Assembly (NCBI RefSeq): GCF_003965815.1
Contig: NZ_RXOE01000006.1
Coordinates: 282,503 to 346,502 of the forward strand
Length of the DNA stretch: 64,000 bases
Direction of reading: 5' to 3'
Source of the DNA: Variovorax gossypii
Lineage (GTDB): Bacteria > Pseudomonadota > Gammaproteobacteria > Burkholderiales > Burkholderiaceae_C
Below, one piece after another: positions 56,193-64,000 of this stretch. The notes beneath the pieces are model-generated. The model was not told where the DNA came from, did no database searches, and worked only from the letters and a program-made list of their open reading frames with translations. Each line of letters begins with the position of its first letter. The stretch's first letter is position 1. The position numbers and the translations under genes are program-made.

Positions 56193-57812
56193 TCAGGCCG
56201 GATCGGGCAGGCCGATCAGGCGGTTCTCGCGCAGCGGCGAGCGGCCCGGCAAGTAGGGCTGCTCCGCTTCGGGCCCGGCGGCCTTCTCCAGGCCCTCGAC
56301 GGCGGTCTTGGTCGAGACGGGGCAGGAGCCCGTGCTGCGCAGCGCGAGCGCCGCAGCGAGCCGCGCCTCGGCCTTGTCGCCGAGCTGGTGGCCGAAGTCG
56401 TCGGCCACCGTGCAGCCGGCGGTGGGCGTGAAGCCGTCGCTGTAGTCGCCGTAGCCCTGCTGGTTCACGCCCTTGAACTGGATCGCGAAGTAGGTGGTGC
56501 CGCAGTTGTCCTGCGGATAGAAGCCGTAGGGCTTGCCGCAGGTGGTGCCGCCGACCAGGTTGACGGTGACGCCCACGCCGCGCAGGCTGTTGATGACCGA
56601 TTCGCTTGCCGAGCAGGTGTCGGGACCGGTGAGCACCGTGACGCGCGAAAGGCCGAGCGTGGGCAGTGCCTGGCCGCTGCGGCTGGTGGTGACGAAGGGC
56701 GTGAGCGTCTGCGAGGCCGTCAGGTGGAACGGGTTCTTGTCGTTGAAGACCAGCTGTTCGAAGGTCTTGCCGGTCGTCGCCGAGGGCGACGCGATCATGT
56801 AGGCCAGCCGGCTCGCGATGAGCAGCTGGCCGCCGCCGTTGTAGCGCATGTCGAGCACGAGGTCCTGGATGCCTGCGCCCTGCTTGAAGGTGTTCACCGC
56901 ATTGATGAGCAGCGACTCCGACGTGGTGATGTGGTCGTTGAAGAGCAGATAGCCCACGCGGCCGCTGCCGGTGTCGATGACCTGCACGTTCTGCACCGGC
57001 GTGCTGGTGATCTTCGCGGCCGTCAGCTGTACCGGCGACTGCGCCACGCCGTTCACCTCGAAGGTGAAGGTGTGCGACTCGCCGACGGCCTTGGGCGACA
57101 GGGCGGCGTTGATCGCATTGACGTTGGCAGTGCCGGTGCTGCTGACGACGTTGATGCCGTCGATCGTGAGGATCTTCGCGCCGCGCTGCAGGCCCGCGTT
57201 GGTGGCGGGCGAGCCGGGCTCGACGAAGGCGATGCGAATGTCGCGCGGCGGCGAGCTGCGCACCGACGCCGTCTCCATGCCGTAGCCGGCCGAGACGCCG
57301 CCCTGCGTGAGCTGGCGGTAGACCTCGGTGTCGTAGGTGAAGTGGAAGCGGTCCTTCGCGCGGCCCGACGCCGTGGTGGCCGTCGTCTTGAGGACGTTGA
57401 ACCAGGTGACGGGCGTGGCGTAGTCGGCGGCCTTGAGGGTGGTGGGCACCTCGCCGTACCAGAGGTAGGTTTCGTCGATCCAGCCGCGCACCCAGCTCTT
57501 CTCGTTGTCGATCGTGCCGCTGCGGTCGGGGTAGGCCGCATTGGTGTCCGGGTTGATGCCGCTGCGCGGCGATGCGCACAGGCCCGCGACGGTGGCCGAG
57601 GCGACGATGCCGTCGCCGCCGCTCGGGGTGTTTGTCGGTGGTGTCGTGGTGCCCGGGATCAGGCCGATCGGCAGGCCACCGCCGCCGCCCCCTCCTCCAC
57701 CGCCTCCGCAGCCCGCCAGAAGGAAAGCGGCAGCGAGCGCCGCGCCGGCGGCAGCCCATGCACCAGGGCGCGGCAGCCGCCGCGCGTCGTCGACCTTGCG
57801 AGAACCCACCAT
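56193..57812 (-). CDS. S41 family peptidase lipoprotein with PDZ domain
   Basis: A 539-residue C-terminal processing peptidase-like protein. A lipoprotein signal ends LAAAFLLAGC (Cys at about residue 34) and a run of eleven Gly follows. A PDZ domain is at about residues 165-260 (IAFVEPGSPATNAGLQRGAKIL). The S41 domain contains LVLDMRYNGGGQLLIAS and the catalytic Ser in PDTCSASESVINSL; a general-base Lys cannot be fixed by eye. Several Cys pairs in the C-terminal half suit the periplasm. The target is unknown. It ends 103 bases before the double operator and follows the AAA gene on the same strand. Confidence 0.88.
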   Translation of the reverse strand: MVGSRKVDDARRLPRPGAWAAAGAALAAAFLLAGCGGGGGGGGGGGLPIGLIPGTTTPPTNTPSGGDGIVASATVAGLCASPRSGINPDTNAAYPDRSGTIDNEKSWVRGWIDETYLWYGEVPTTLKAADYATPVTWFNVLKTTATTASGRAKDRFHFTYDTEVYRQLTQGGVSAGYGMETASVRSSPPRDIRIAFVEPGSPATNAGLQRGAKILTIDGINVVSSTGTANVNAINAALSPKAVGESHTFTFEVNGVAQSPVQLTAAKITSTPVQNVQVIDTGSGRVGYLLFNDHITTSESLLINAVNTFKQGAGIQDLVLDMRYNGGGQLLIASRLAYMIASPSATTGKTFEQLVFNDKNPFHLTASQTLTPFVTTSRSGQALPTLGLSRVTVLTGPDTCSASESVINSLRGVGVTVNLVGGTTCGKPYGFYPQDNCGTTYFAIQFKGVNQQGYGDYSDGFTPTAGCTVADDFGHQLGDKAEARLAAALALRSTGSCPVSTKTAVEGLEKAAGPEAEQPYLPGRSPLRENRLIGLPDPA

Positions 57813-57905
57813 GCGCTCCTCCTCGTGCCCGCATCGACGGGCGGATGTTTTCGTTCTGCGCGGCGACGGCCGCCCCGAGCCTTCGGCTTGCTGCCGCCGC
57901 CGGTG

Positions 57906-60233
57906 CTACTGCACGAAGCCCATGCCGCGCGACTCGCGCACTTCGGGCTTGATGCGGTGCTCGGCTTCGAGCTGGTCGAGAAACTCGCTCGCGGAGAACT
58001 CCGCCGCGAGGATATCGGTCTGCCGTTTCACTGCCGCGAAATCCCCGGGGCACAGCTGTGCAAGCTGCGCGAGCCGCGAACGCATGGCATTGGTCATGAG
58101 TTCGGCGTCGCCCGCGAGCGCCTCGGTGATGAACATGCGCTCGCGCTGCGCGGCGGTGAGCGGCATGAACTTGATCTTGAAGGTGAAGCGCCGCAGCGCC
58201 GCCTGGTCGAGCCGGTCGAGCAGGTTGGTGGTGCAGACGAAGACGCCGTTGAAGCGCTCCATGCCCTGCAGCATCTCGTTGACCTCGGTGACTTCGTAGG
58301 TGCGCTGCGCGCCGCGGCGGTCCTGCAGGAAGCTGTCGGCCTCGTCGAGCAGCAGCACGGCCTTTTCGGTCTCGGCCTCGCGGAACATGGCGGCCATGTT
58401 CTGCTCGGTCTCGCCGACGTACTTGCTCATGAGGTCGCTGGCCTGCTTGACGATCAGCGGACGGCCCACGGCCTTGGCGATGTGTTCCGCCAGCGCGGTC
58501 TTGCCGGTGCCAGGGGCGCCGTAGAAGCACAGCGTGCCGTGGCCGCGCGCCTTCAGCGCCTCGACGATGCGCGGGATCTCGAAGCGGGTCTCGACGTTGA
58601 GCATGTCGAGGTCGTAGGTGGTGACGCTGCGGCGCTCGCCGCGCGCGGCGTCGGCGGTGCCGAGGGCGAGGTCGGCATTGCGCAGCTGGCGCTCGATGAG
58701 CGTTTCCATCGACGCGTCGTCCTCGGTGCGGGCCAGTCCGGCGAAGCGCACCGCCGTACGGATCTGCGCGGGCGTGAGGCCCTTGCGCCCGGCCAGCTTG
58801 GCGGTGAAGGCCTCGGACACGACCACGCCTTCGAGCGTCTTCTTCACGAGCTGCTCGCGCGCGCCGGGCGGCGGCGACTTGAGCTCCAGGTGATAGGCGA
58901 AGCGGCGACGGAATGCCGGGTCGATCTGCTCGATGCGGTTGGTGACCCACAGCGTGGGCACGGGATTGGCCTCCAGGATCTGGTTGACCCAGGCCTTTCC
59001 GCTGACGCTGCCGCTGGTGGGCGCCGGGATCTGCTCGGCGCGCGCCATGAACTGCGCGGCCTCGGTGCTGATGGGCGGGAACACGTCCTCGACCTCGTCG
59101 AACAGCAGCGCGGCCTGCGCGCTGCCCTTGAGGAACACCTGCGCGATCTGCAGCGAACGGTAGCGGTCGCGGCCGCTGAGCGAATTGCCGTCGCGGTCGG
59201 CGTACTCGACTTCGAAGAGTTCGAGCCCGGCGGCCTGCGCGACCACCTTGGCGAGCTCGGTCTTGCCGGTGCCGGGCGGGCCGTAGAGGAGCACGTTGAC
59301 GCCCGGCTCCTTGCGCGCGACCGCCGCGCGCAGCAGCCTGACGAGCATCTGCGCGTCTTCCTGCACGAAGGAGAAGTCATGCGGCGTGAGCGCGCTCTTG
59401 GCCGAGGGGCGCGTGAACACGGCCATCAGCTCGTTGTGATCGCGGTACTCGCGCATGAGCACCGGCGGCAGCTTCTCGCTGACCTTCATCAGGTCGGCGA
59501 GGTCGGTGATGTTGTGCTCGGAGATGAGGTTCTCGACGAGCCCGATGCGCTCGAGCCGCGAGCCCGCGCGCAGCGCCTCGCCCACGTCGCTCGCGTTCAC
59601 GCCGGCGATGTCGGCGATGGCGGCGTAGGCCTCGGGTGCGTTGTTGACCTTGAACTCGACCAGCAGCGAGCGCAGGTCGCGCTGATAGCGCGCGAGCGTG
59701 CCGTAGAGCAGCAGCGCGCGCTCGGCCTTGTTGAGCTGCAGCAGGCCCGCGAGGGCGTCGATGTTCTTCTCGACGAGCGTCGACTGCTTGCGCAACGCGT
59801 GCGTGAGCCAGTCGCGCGTGACAGCGAGCACAGATAGCAGGTCCTTGGGCTGGTCCTTCGCGTATTCGTCGAGATAGAAGAAGAGCGTGCCTTCCTCGTA
59901 CGGTCCGCGCCACACGCCATGGCGCTCCAGCAGCGTGCGGCCGTCGAAGTCTTCCACGCCCTTCCAGGCTTCGTTTCCCGCGCAGCGGCGGCCGAGAAAC
60001 TCGCGCAGCCGCTGCAGCACGGCAGCGGGCCACACCAGGTGACGGCCCGTAAGCGAAAGCAGGCCGTTGATGTCGCGCCGCACGTTGAAGCGCGGCCCCT
60101 GCTTGGCGGCCAGGGTCAGCACGAAGTGCGAGCACATGAGCTCGAGCACCGGTGCTTCCTTGAGTCCAGGCGACGGCAATGCCTGCCCGCGTACCGCAGC
60201 AGCCACGACATCGACACCCGCACGCTTGGCCAT
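57906..60233 (-). CDS. Double AAA-domain ATPase
   Basis: A 775-residue cytosolic protein with two AAA modules. The first has Walker A YGPPGTGKTELA (about residue 320), Walker B ALLFDEVEDVFPP and the sensor TLWVTNRIEQIDPAFRRRF. The second has FYGAPGTGKTALAEH (about 585), VLLLDEADSFLQDRRG and CTTNLLDRLDQAALRRF. The N-terminal 300 residues are helical without a recognised domain. Similar proteins are common in Burkholderiales but their client is unknown to me. It is divergent from ilvA across 86 bases. The ATG at 60233 fits the length; an earlier in-frame TTG/ATG frame is less likely. Confidence 0.85.
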   Translation of the reverse strand: MAKRAGVDVVAAAVRGQALPSPGLKEAPVLELMCSHFVLTLAAKQGPRFNVRRDINGLLSLTGRHLVWPAAVLQRLREFLGRRCAGNEAWKGVEDFDGRTLLERHGVWRGPYEEGTLFFYLDEYAKDQPKDLLSVLAVTRDWLTHALRKQSTLVEKNIDALAGLLQLNKAERALLLYGTLARYQRDLRSLLVEFKVNNAPEAYAAIADIAGVNASDVGEALRAGSRLERIGLVENLISEHNITDLADLMKVSEKLPPVLMREYRDHNELMAVFTRPSAKSALTPHDFSFVQEDAQMLVRLLRAAVARKEPGVNVLLYGPPGTGKTELAKVVAQAAGLELFEVEYADRDGNSLSGRDRYRSLQIAQVFLKGSAQAALLFDEVEDVFPPISTEAAQFMARAEQIPAPTSGSVSGKAWVNQILEANPVPTLWVTNRIEQIDPAFRRRFAYHLELKSPPPGAREQLVKKTLEGVVVSEAFTAKLAGRKGLTPAQIRTAVRFAGLARTEDDASMETLIERQLRNADLALGTADAARGERRSVTTYDLDMLNVETRFEIPRIVEALKARGHGTLCFYGAPGTGKTALAEHIAKAVGRPLIVKQASDLMSKYVGETEQNMAAMFREAETEKAVLLLDEADSFLQDRRGAQRTYEVTEVNEMLQGMERFNGVFVCTTNLLDRLDQAALRRFTFKIKFMPLTAAQRERMFITEALAGDAELMTNAMRSRLAQLAQLCPGDFAAVKRQTDILAAEFSASEFLDQLEAEHRIKPEVRESRGMGFVQ

Positions 60234-60319
60234 CAGGCAACCTCCAACGAGGACAATTTCGGACAGACCATAACGCAGACTTTTGGCTTCGGGAAGACCG
60301 TGAAAGGGTAAAAACCCTG

Positions 60320-61549
60320 ATGGGTGCGATTCCAGCCACAATGCGCGCCATGGTCGGAATCCAGGAAATCGAGCGCGCCGCGGCGCGCCTGCAAGGTCAG
60401 GTGCTCAACACGCCGTGCGTGGAGTCACGCACCCTGTCGGAAATCGTCGGCGCGCAGGTGTTCCTGAAATTCGAGAACCTGCAGTTCACATCCTCGTTCA
60501 AGGAACGGGGCGCATGCAACAAGCTGGTGGATCTTTCCGAGAACGGTACACGCGGAGTGATCGCCATGTCTGCCGGCAACCATGCGCAGGGTGTGGCCTA
60601 TCACGCGCAGCGGCTCGGACTGCGGGCGCTGATCGTGATGCCGCGCTTCACGCCCGGCGTGAAGATCGAACGCACGCGCGGCTTCGGCGCCGAGGTGGTG
60701 CTGCACGGCGACACGCTGGAGGCGGCGCGAACCCATGCCTTCGAGCTTGCTCAGCGCGAGGGGCTGACCTTCGTGCATCCCTACGACGACGAGGCGATCA
60801 TCGCGGGCCAGGGCACGGTGGCGCTGGAGATGCTCGACGCAGTGCCCGATCTCGACGCGCTGGTGGTATCGGTGGGCGGCGGCGGGCTGATCGCCGGCAT
60901 GGCGGTGGCCGCGCGCGAACGCAAGCCCGACATCGAGATCGTCGGCGTGCAGACGACGCGCTTTCCGGCGATGGTCAATGCGGTGAAGGGCACGCACCAC
61001 GCGCAGGGCAACAGCACGATCGCCGAGGGTATCGCGGTCGGCACGCCGGGCGTGCTGACGCAGCAGATCATCGCGAGCAAGGTCGACGACCTGCTGCTGG
61101 TGGACGAAGGCGACATCGAGCAGGGCGTGCTGATGCTGCTCGAGATCGAGAAGACTCTGGTCGAAGGCGCCGGCGCGGCCGGGCTGGCGGCGCTGATCCG
61201 GCATCCGGAGCGCTTCAGGGGCAAGCGCGTGGGGCTGGTTCTGTCCGGGGGCAATATCGATCCGCTGCTGCTCGCGGCGATCATCGAGCGCGGGATGGTC
61301 CGGGCCGGGCGGCTGGCCCGGGTGCGTGTCAGCGCGCGCGATGTGCCCGGCTCATTGGCCCGGATCACAGCCACCGTGGCCGAAGCGGGCGCTAACGTCG
61401 ACGAGGTGCACCATCAGCGCGCCTTCACCATGCTGGCAGCGCAGAACGTCGACGTCGAGTTGGTGCTGCAGACGCGCGGGCGGGCCCACCTGGCCGGCGT
61501 GCTGGCCGCGCTGAAGGATGCGGGCTTCGAGGCGGAAGAGCAGCATTGA
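60320..61549 (+). CDS. ilvA: Threonine ammonia-lyase (biosynthetic/catabolic IlvA type)
   Basis: A 409-residue PLP-dependent threonine deaminase making 2-oxobutyrate. The PLP lysine is in SSFKERGACNKL (about residue 66), the Gly loop is SVGGGGLIAGM (about 190) and the substrate motif is SAGNHAQGVAYH. The C-terminal ACT-like domain (VRVSARDVPGSLARITATVA) provides feedback sensing, as in single-ACT threonine ammonia-lyases. Start is uncertain: ATG codons at 60320, 60341 and 60350 are all in frame; GAAAGGG at 60302-60308 favours 60320. Confidence 0.92.
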   Translation: MGAIPATMRAMVGIQEIERAAARLQGQVLNTPCVESRTLSEIVGAQVFLKFENLQFTSSFKERGACNKLVDLSENGTRGVIAMSAGNHAQGVAYHAQRLGLRALIVMPRFTPGVKIERTRGFGAEVVLHGDTLEAARTHAFELAQREGLTFVHPYDDEAIIAGQGTVALEMLDAVPDLDALVVSVGGGGLIAGMAVAARERKPDIEIVGVQTTRFPAMVNAVKGTHHAQGNSTIAEGIAVGTPGVLTQQIIASKVDDLLLVDEGDIEQGVLMLLEIEKTLVEGAGAAGLAALIRHPERFRGKRVGLVLSGGNIDPLLLAAIIERGMVRAGRLARVRVSARDVPGSLARITATVAEAGANVDEVHHQRAFTMLAAQNVDVELVLQTRGRAHLAGVLAALKDAGFEAEEQH

Positions 61550-61668
61550 GGGGCGAGATCAACCCCCGAATGCCCCGTTTGGGGGCTGGCAACCCCCTAG
61601 ACCGCCTGGAGATGCCCCGCCGGTAAAATGCCAGCAGTTTGTCAATTGCGTATTCGAGGAATTTCCCG

Positions 61669-61821
61669 ATGTCCAATCCCACTCCCGTCGAGCCGAGCCA
61701 AGGCGCGGCCGTCGAACACGACGCCGTAGAGTCGGTCGTTCACCTGATGCCGCTGGTGCTTCCCCTGGCCGGCGGCGTGCTGATGCTGCTGCTGGCATCC
61801 ATCGCCGTCTTCATGGCCTGA
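61669..61821 (+). CDS. Small single-helix membrane protein
   Basis: A 50-residue protein. Residues 1-24 are hydrophilic (SNPTPVEPSQGAAVEHDAVE), and residues 28-48 form one strongly hydrophobic helix (LPLAGGVLMLLLASIAVFMA end). GAGGA at 61656-61660 stands 8 bases before the ATG at 61669, a good ribosome-binding site. The in-frame ATG at 61639 has none. I do not recognise the family. It sits alone between ilvA and pckG, separated from pckG by 153 bases, so it is not obviously an operon partner. Short membrane proteins of this sort often regulate larger complexes; no such role can be shown here. Confidence 0.65.
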   Translation: MSNPTPVEPSQGAAVEHDAVESVVHLMPLVLPLAGGVLMLLLASIAVFMA

Positions 61822-61974
61822 CGCTGACAGGCGTTAGCGCCTTTGTCTGCGGGCGGTGCGGCCCGCACTGACGCAATCTCCCGAAGCGAAACGTTTTCTC
61901 AAACGGACCTCCGTGCCTGAGCTGGCGCGGCGTCCCGTTCGGAAAGACGATTTTTCAACTTAGGAGATTTTCCG

Positions 61975-63840
61975 ATGAACGCACCCACGATGAAGGGCCT
62001 CACCATTCAGGCGCCCTCATACGTCAAGAACGCAAAGCTGATTGCCTGGGTGGCCGACATGGCCGCGCTGTGCAAACCCGAAGCCATCCACTGGTGCGAT
62101 GGGAGCAAGGAAGAGTACGACCGCCTCTGTCAGCAACTGGTGGACGCCGGCACCTTCCGGAAGCTCAATCCGGCCAAGCGCCCCAACTCCTTCCTCGCGG
62201 TGTCCGACCCGAGCGACGTCGCGCGCGTGGAAGATCGCACGTACATCTGCTCCGAGCAGAAGGAAAACGCCGGCCCAACCAACAACTGGATGGCCCCTGC
62301 CGAAATGCGCGCGACCCTGCAGCCGCTGTTCGACGGCTGCATGAAGGGCCGCACGATGTACGTCGTGCCGTTCAGCATGGGCCCGTTGGGCTCGCCGATC
62401 GCGCACATCGGCATCGAGCTTTCCGACTCGCCCTACGTGGCGGTCAACATGCGCATCATGACCCGCATGGGCAAGGCCGTTTACGAGGTGCTGGGCGCCG
62501 ACGGCGAGTTCGTGCCCTGCGTGCACACCGTGGGCGCGCCGCTCGAGGCTGGCCAGAAGGACGTGGCCTGGCCCTGCAACAAGACCAAGTACATCGTCCA
62601 CTATCCTGAGACGCGCCAGATCTGGAGCTATGGCTCGGGCTACGGCGGCAACGCGCTGCTGGGCAAGAAGTGCTTCGCGCTGCGCATCGCCTCCAACATG
62701 GGCCGCGACGAAGGCTGGCTGGCCGAGCACATGCTGATCCTGGGCGTGACGAACCCCGAGGGCAAGAAGTACCACGTGGCCGCCGCTTTCCCTAGCGCCT
62801 GCGGCAAGACCAACTTCTCGATGCTGGTGCCGCCGGCAGGTTTCGAAGGCTGGAAGGTCACGACCATCGGCGACGACATCGCCTGGATCAAGCCGGGCAA
62901 GGACGGCCGCCTGTACGCCATCAACCCCGAGGCGGGCTACTTCGGCGTGGCGCCCGGCACCAACATGCTGACCAACCCGAACTGCATGGACAGCCTGCAT
63001 CACGACGTGATCTTCACGAACGTCGCGCTCACCGATGACGGCGACGTCTGGTGGGAAGGCATGGAGCAAGACACCAAGACGCTGCCCGAGCACCTGACCG
63101 ACTGGCAGGGCAAGGACTGGACGCCGCAGATCGCCAAGGAAACCGGCGCCAAGGCCGCGCACCCGAACTCGCGCTTCACCGTGGCTGCGACGAACAACCC
63201 GGCGCTCGACGATGCCTGGGACGATCCGAAGGGCGTGGCCATCGACGCGTTCATCTTCGGCGGCCGTCGTTCGACCACCGTTCCGCTGGTGACCGAAGCC
63301 CGCAACTGGGTCGAAGGCGTCTACATGGCCGCGACCATGGGCTCGGAAACCACCGCGGCTGCGGCTGGCCAGCAAGGCGTGGTACGGCGCGACCCGTTCG
63401 CGATGCTGCCGTTCATGGGCTACAACATGAGCGACTACTTCCAGCACTGGCTCAACCTGGGCAAGAAGCTGGAGGCCGCTGGCGCCAAGCTCCCGAAGAT
63501 CTACACGACCAACTGGTTCCGCAAGGGCGCTGACGGCAAGTTCGTCTGGCCTGGCTATGGCGAGAACATGCGCGTGCTGAAGTGGATGATCGATCGCGTC
63601 GAAGGCAACAAGACCGAAGGCGTAGATCACATCACCGGTGTGAGCCCGCGCTATGAAGACCTGAACTGGACGGGCCTGAATTTCAGCGCCGAGCAATTCG
63701 CCACGGTCACCAGCATCGACAAAGCGGCTTGGGAAGCTGAATTGAAGCTGCATGCGGAGCTGTTCAAGCAGCTCGAGCATCATCTGCCAAAGGAACTGCC
63801 GGAGACGAAGGCTGCGATTGAGCAGCGTCTGGCCGCCTGA
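61975..63840 (+). CDS. pckG: Phosphoenolpyruvate carboxykinase (GTP)
   Basis: A 621-residue GTP-dependent PEP carboxykinase, catalysing oxaloacetate plus GTP to PEP, the entry to gluconeogenesis. The PEPCK phosphate-binding loop is FPSACGKTNFSMLVPP (about residue 270), including the reactive Cys; the second metal-binding motif is IGDDIAWIKPG (about 302), and PNSRFTVAATNNPALDD holds a substrate loop Arg. It is a single-gene unit with AGGAG near 61961-61966 before the ATG and a strong terminator after the stop. It complements growth on amino acids or pyridines encoded nearby. Confidence 0.97.
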   Translation: MNAPTMKGLTIQAPSYVKNAKLIAWVADMAALCKPEAIHWCDGSKEEYDRLCQQLVDAGTFRKLNPAKRPNSFLAVSDPSDVARVEDRTYICSEQKENAGPTNNWMAPAEMRATLQPLFDGCMKGRTMYVVPFSMGPLGSPIAHIGIELSDSPYVAVNMRIMTRMGKAVYEVLGADGEFVPCVHTVGAPLEAGQKDVAWPCNKTKYIVHYPETRQIWSYGSGYGGNALLGKKCFALRIASNMGRDEGWLAEHMLILGVTNPEGKKYHVAAAFPSACGKTNFSMLVPPAGFEGWKVTTIGDDIAWIKPGKDGRLYAINPEAGYFGVAPGTNMLTNPNCMDSLHHDVIFTNVALTDDGDVWWEGMEQDTKTLPEHLTDWQGKDWTPQIAKETGAKAAHPNSRFTVAATNNPALDDAWDDPKGVAIDAFIFGGRRSTTVPLVTEARNWVEGVYMAATMGSETTAAAAGQQGVVRRDPFAMLPFMGYNMSDYFQHWLNLGKKLEAAGAKLPKIYTTNWFRKGADGKFVWPGYGENMRVLKWMIDRVEGNKTEGVDHITGVSPRYEDLNWTGLNFSAEQFATVTSIDKAAWEAELKLHAELFKQLEHHLPKELPETKAAIEQRLAA

Positions 63841-63860
63841 TAGCCGACTGCTTCAAAGTA

Positions 63861-63893
63861 AAAGCCCGATGGAGTTTCCATCGGGCTTTTTTA
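63861..63893 (+). terminator. Intrinsic terminator after pckG
   Basis: A 13-base perfect stem AAAGCCCGATGGA / TCCATCGGGCTTT with a 3-base loop, ending in a T-rich run, lies 20 bases after the pckG stop. The remaining 107 bases of the window (63894-64000) show no gene. Confidence 0.95.
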
Positions 63894-64000
63894 TTTCCAC
63901 TCAGAACGTACTCGAACTGAATCAATTAGCTGAAGATCTTTTGTTGGATCTAGTAGCCGCAGGCGGAGCCGAGATGAACAGTTCAGGCTTGCACAATCTC

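Overview
The window is a GC-rich stretch of a betaproteobacterial chromosome, most likely from the Comamonadaceae (Variovorax or a close relative). The clues are gene content and style: a methionine synthase split into two genes, a GTP-type PEP carboxykinase, a Bug/TctC solute receptor, a five-step hut pathway with HutF and HutG, tightly overlapping ATGA gene joints, and Comamonadaceae-like intergenic repeats. It is ordinary chromosome: I see no phage, insertion sequence, tRNA, rRNA or CRISPR array.

Layout. 1-2828: the left-cut end of a type VI secretion operon (tssA-tssB-tssC, minus strand). 2980-22248: a large pyridine (nicotinamide/nicotinate) catabolic locus. Its minus-strand arm runs from a 6-hydroxynicotinate reductase homologue (17492-19114) through a UPF0280 protein, two DUF1185 proteins, a branched-chain-type ABC transporter, a secreted nicotinamidase, a second solute-binding protein and a NicA/NicB-like nicotinate dehydrogenase, possibly ending in a fumarylacetoacetase-family hydrolase. 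Its plus-strand arm carries ferredoxin-NADP reductase, a TetR regulator and an enamidase homologue. 22283-25475: a three-gene glycosyl-transfer set (GtrA, GT2, GT39-like). 25528-35681: the two halves of methionine synthase, held apart by about 6.4 kb carrying a lipase and its foldase, a PACE efflux pump with a LysR regulator, a TetR-controlled oxidoreductase and an SH3 protein. 35722-49716: histidine utilisation (hutG, F, I, D, an amino-acid ABC pair, an IclR regulator, a PhyH dioxygenase, hutU, H, C) and a NitT/TauT-type ABC importer. 50021 to the end: recQ, a LysR/Bug/amidohydrolase group, a nucleoside hydrolase under a LacI-type operator, an S41 peptidase, a double AAA ATPase, threonine ammonia-lyase, a 50-residue membrane protein and pckG.

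How the genes fit together. The central inference is a hybrid nicotinate pathway. A periplasmic nicotinamidase would give nicotinate; a cytochrome-linked molybdenum dehydrogenase of the aerobic Pseudomonas type would hydroxylate it to 6-hydroxynicotinate. A reductase and enamidase of the kind known from the anaerobe Eubacterium barkeri would then reduce and open the ring to 2-formylglutarate, with ferredoxin-NADP reductase supplying electrons. The oxygenase-based genes of the Pseudomonas route (nicC, nicX, nicD, nicE, nicF) are not in the window. UPF0280 and the DUF1185 pair are unassigned; UPF0280 is a candidate flavin-attachment factor for the reductase.

The hut region is a conventional histidine to glutamate pathway with HutC-like operators before hutH and before the ABC importer. 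Identical TAGACGACTGGTCTA palindromes define a small TetR/oxidoreductase regulon. All functional calls rest on reading motifs and context; no database search was possible.
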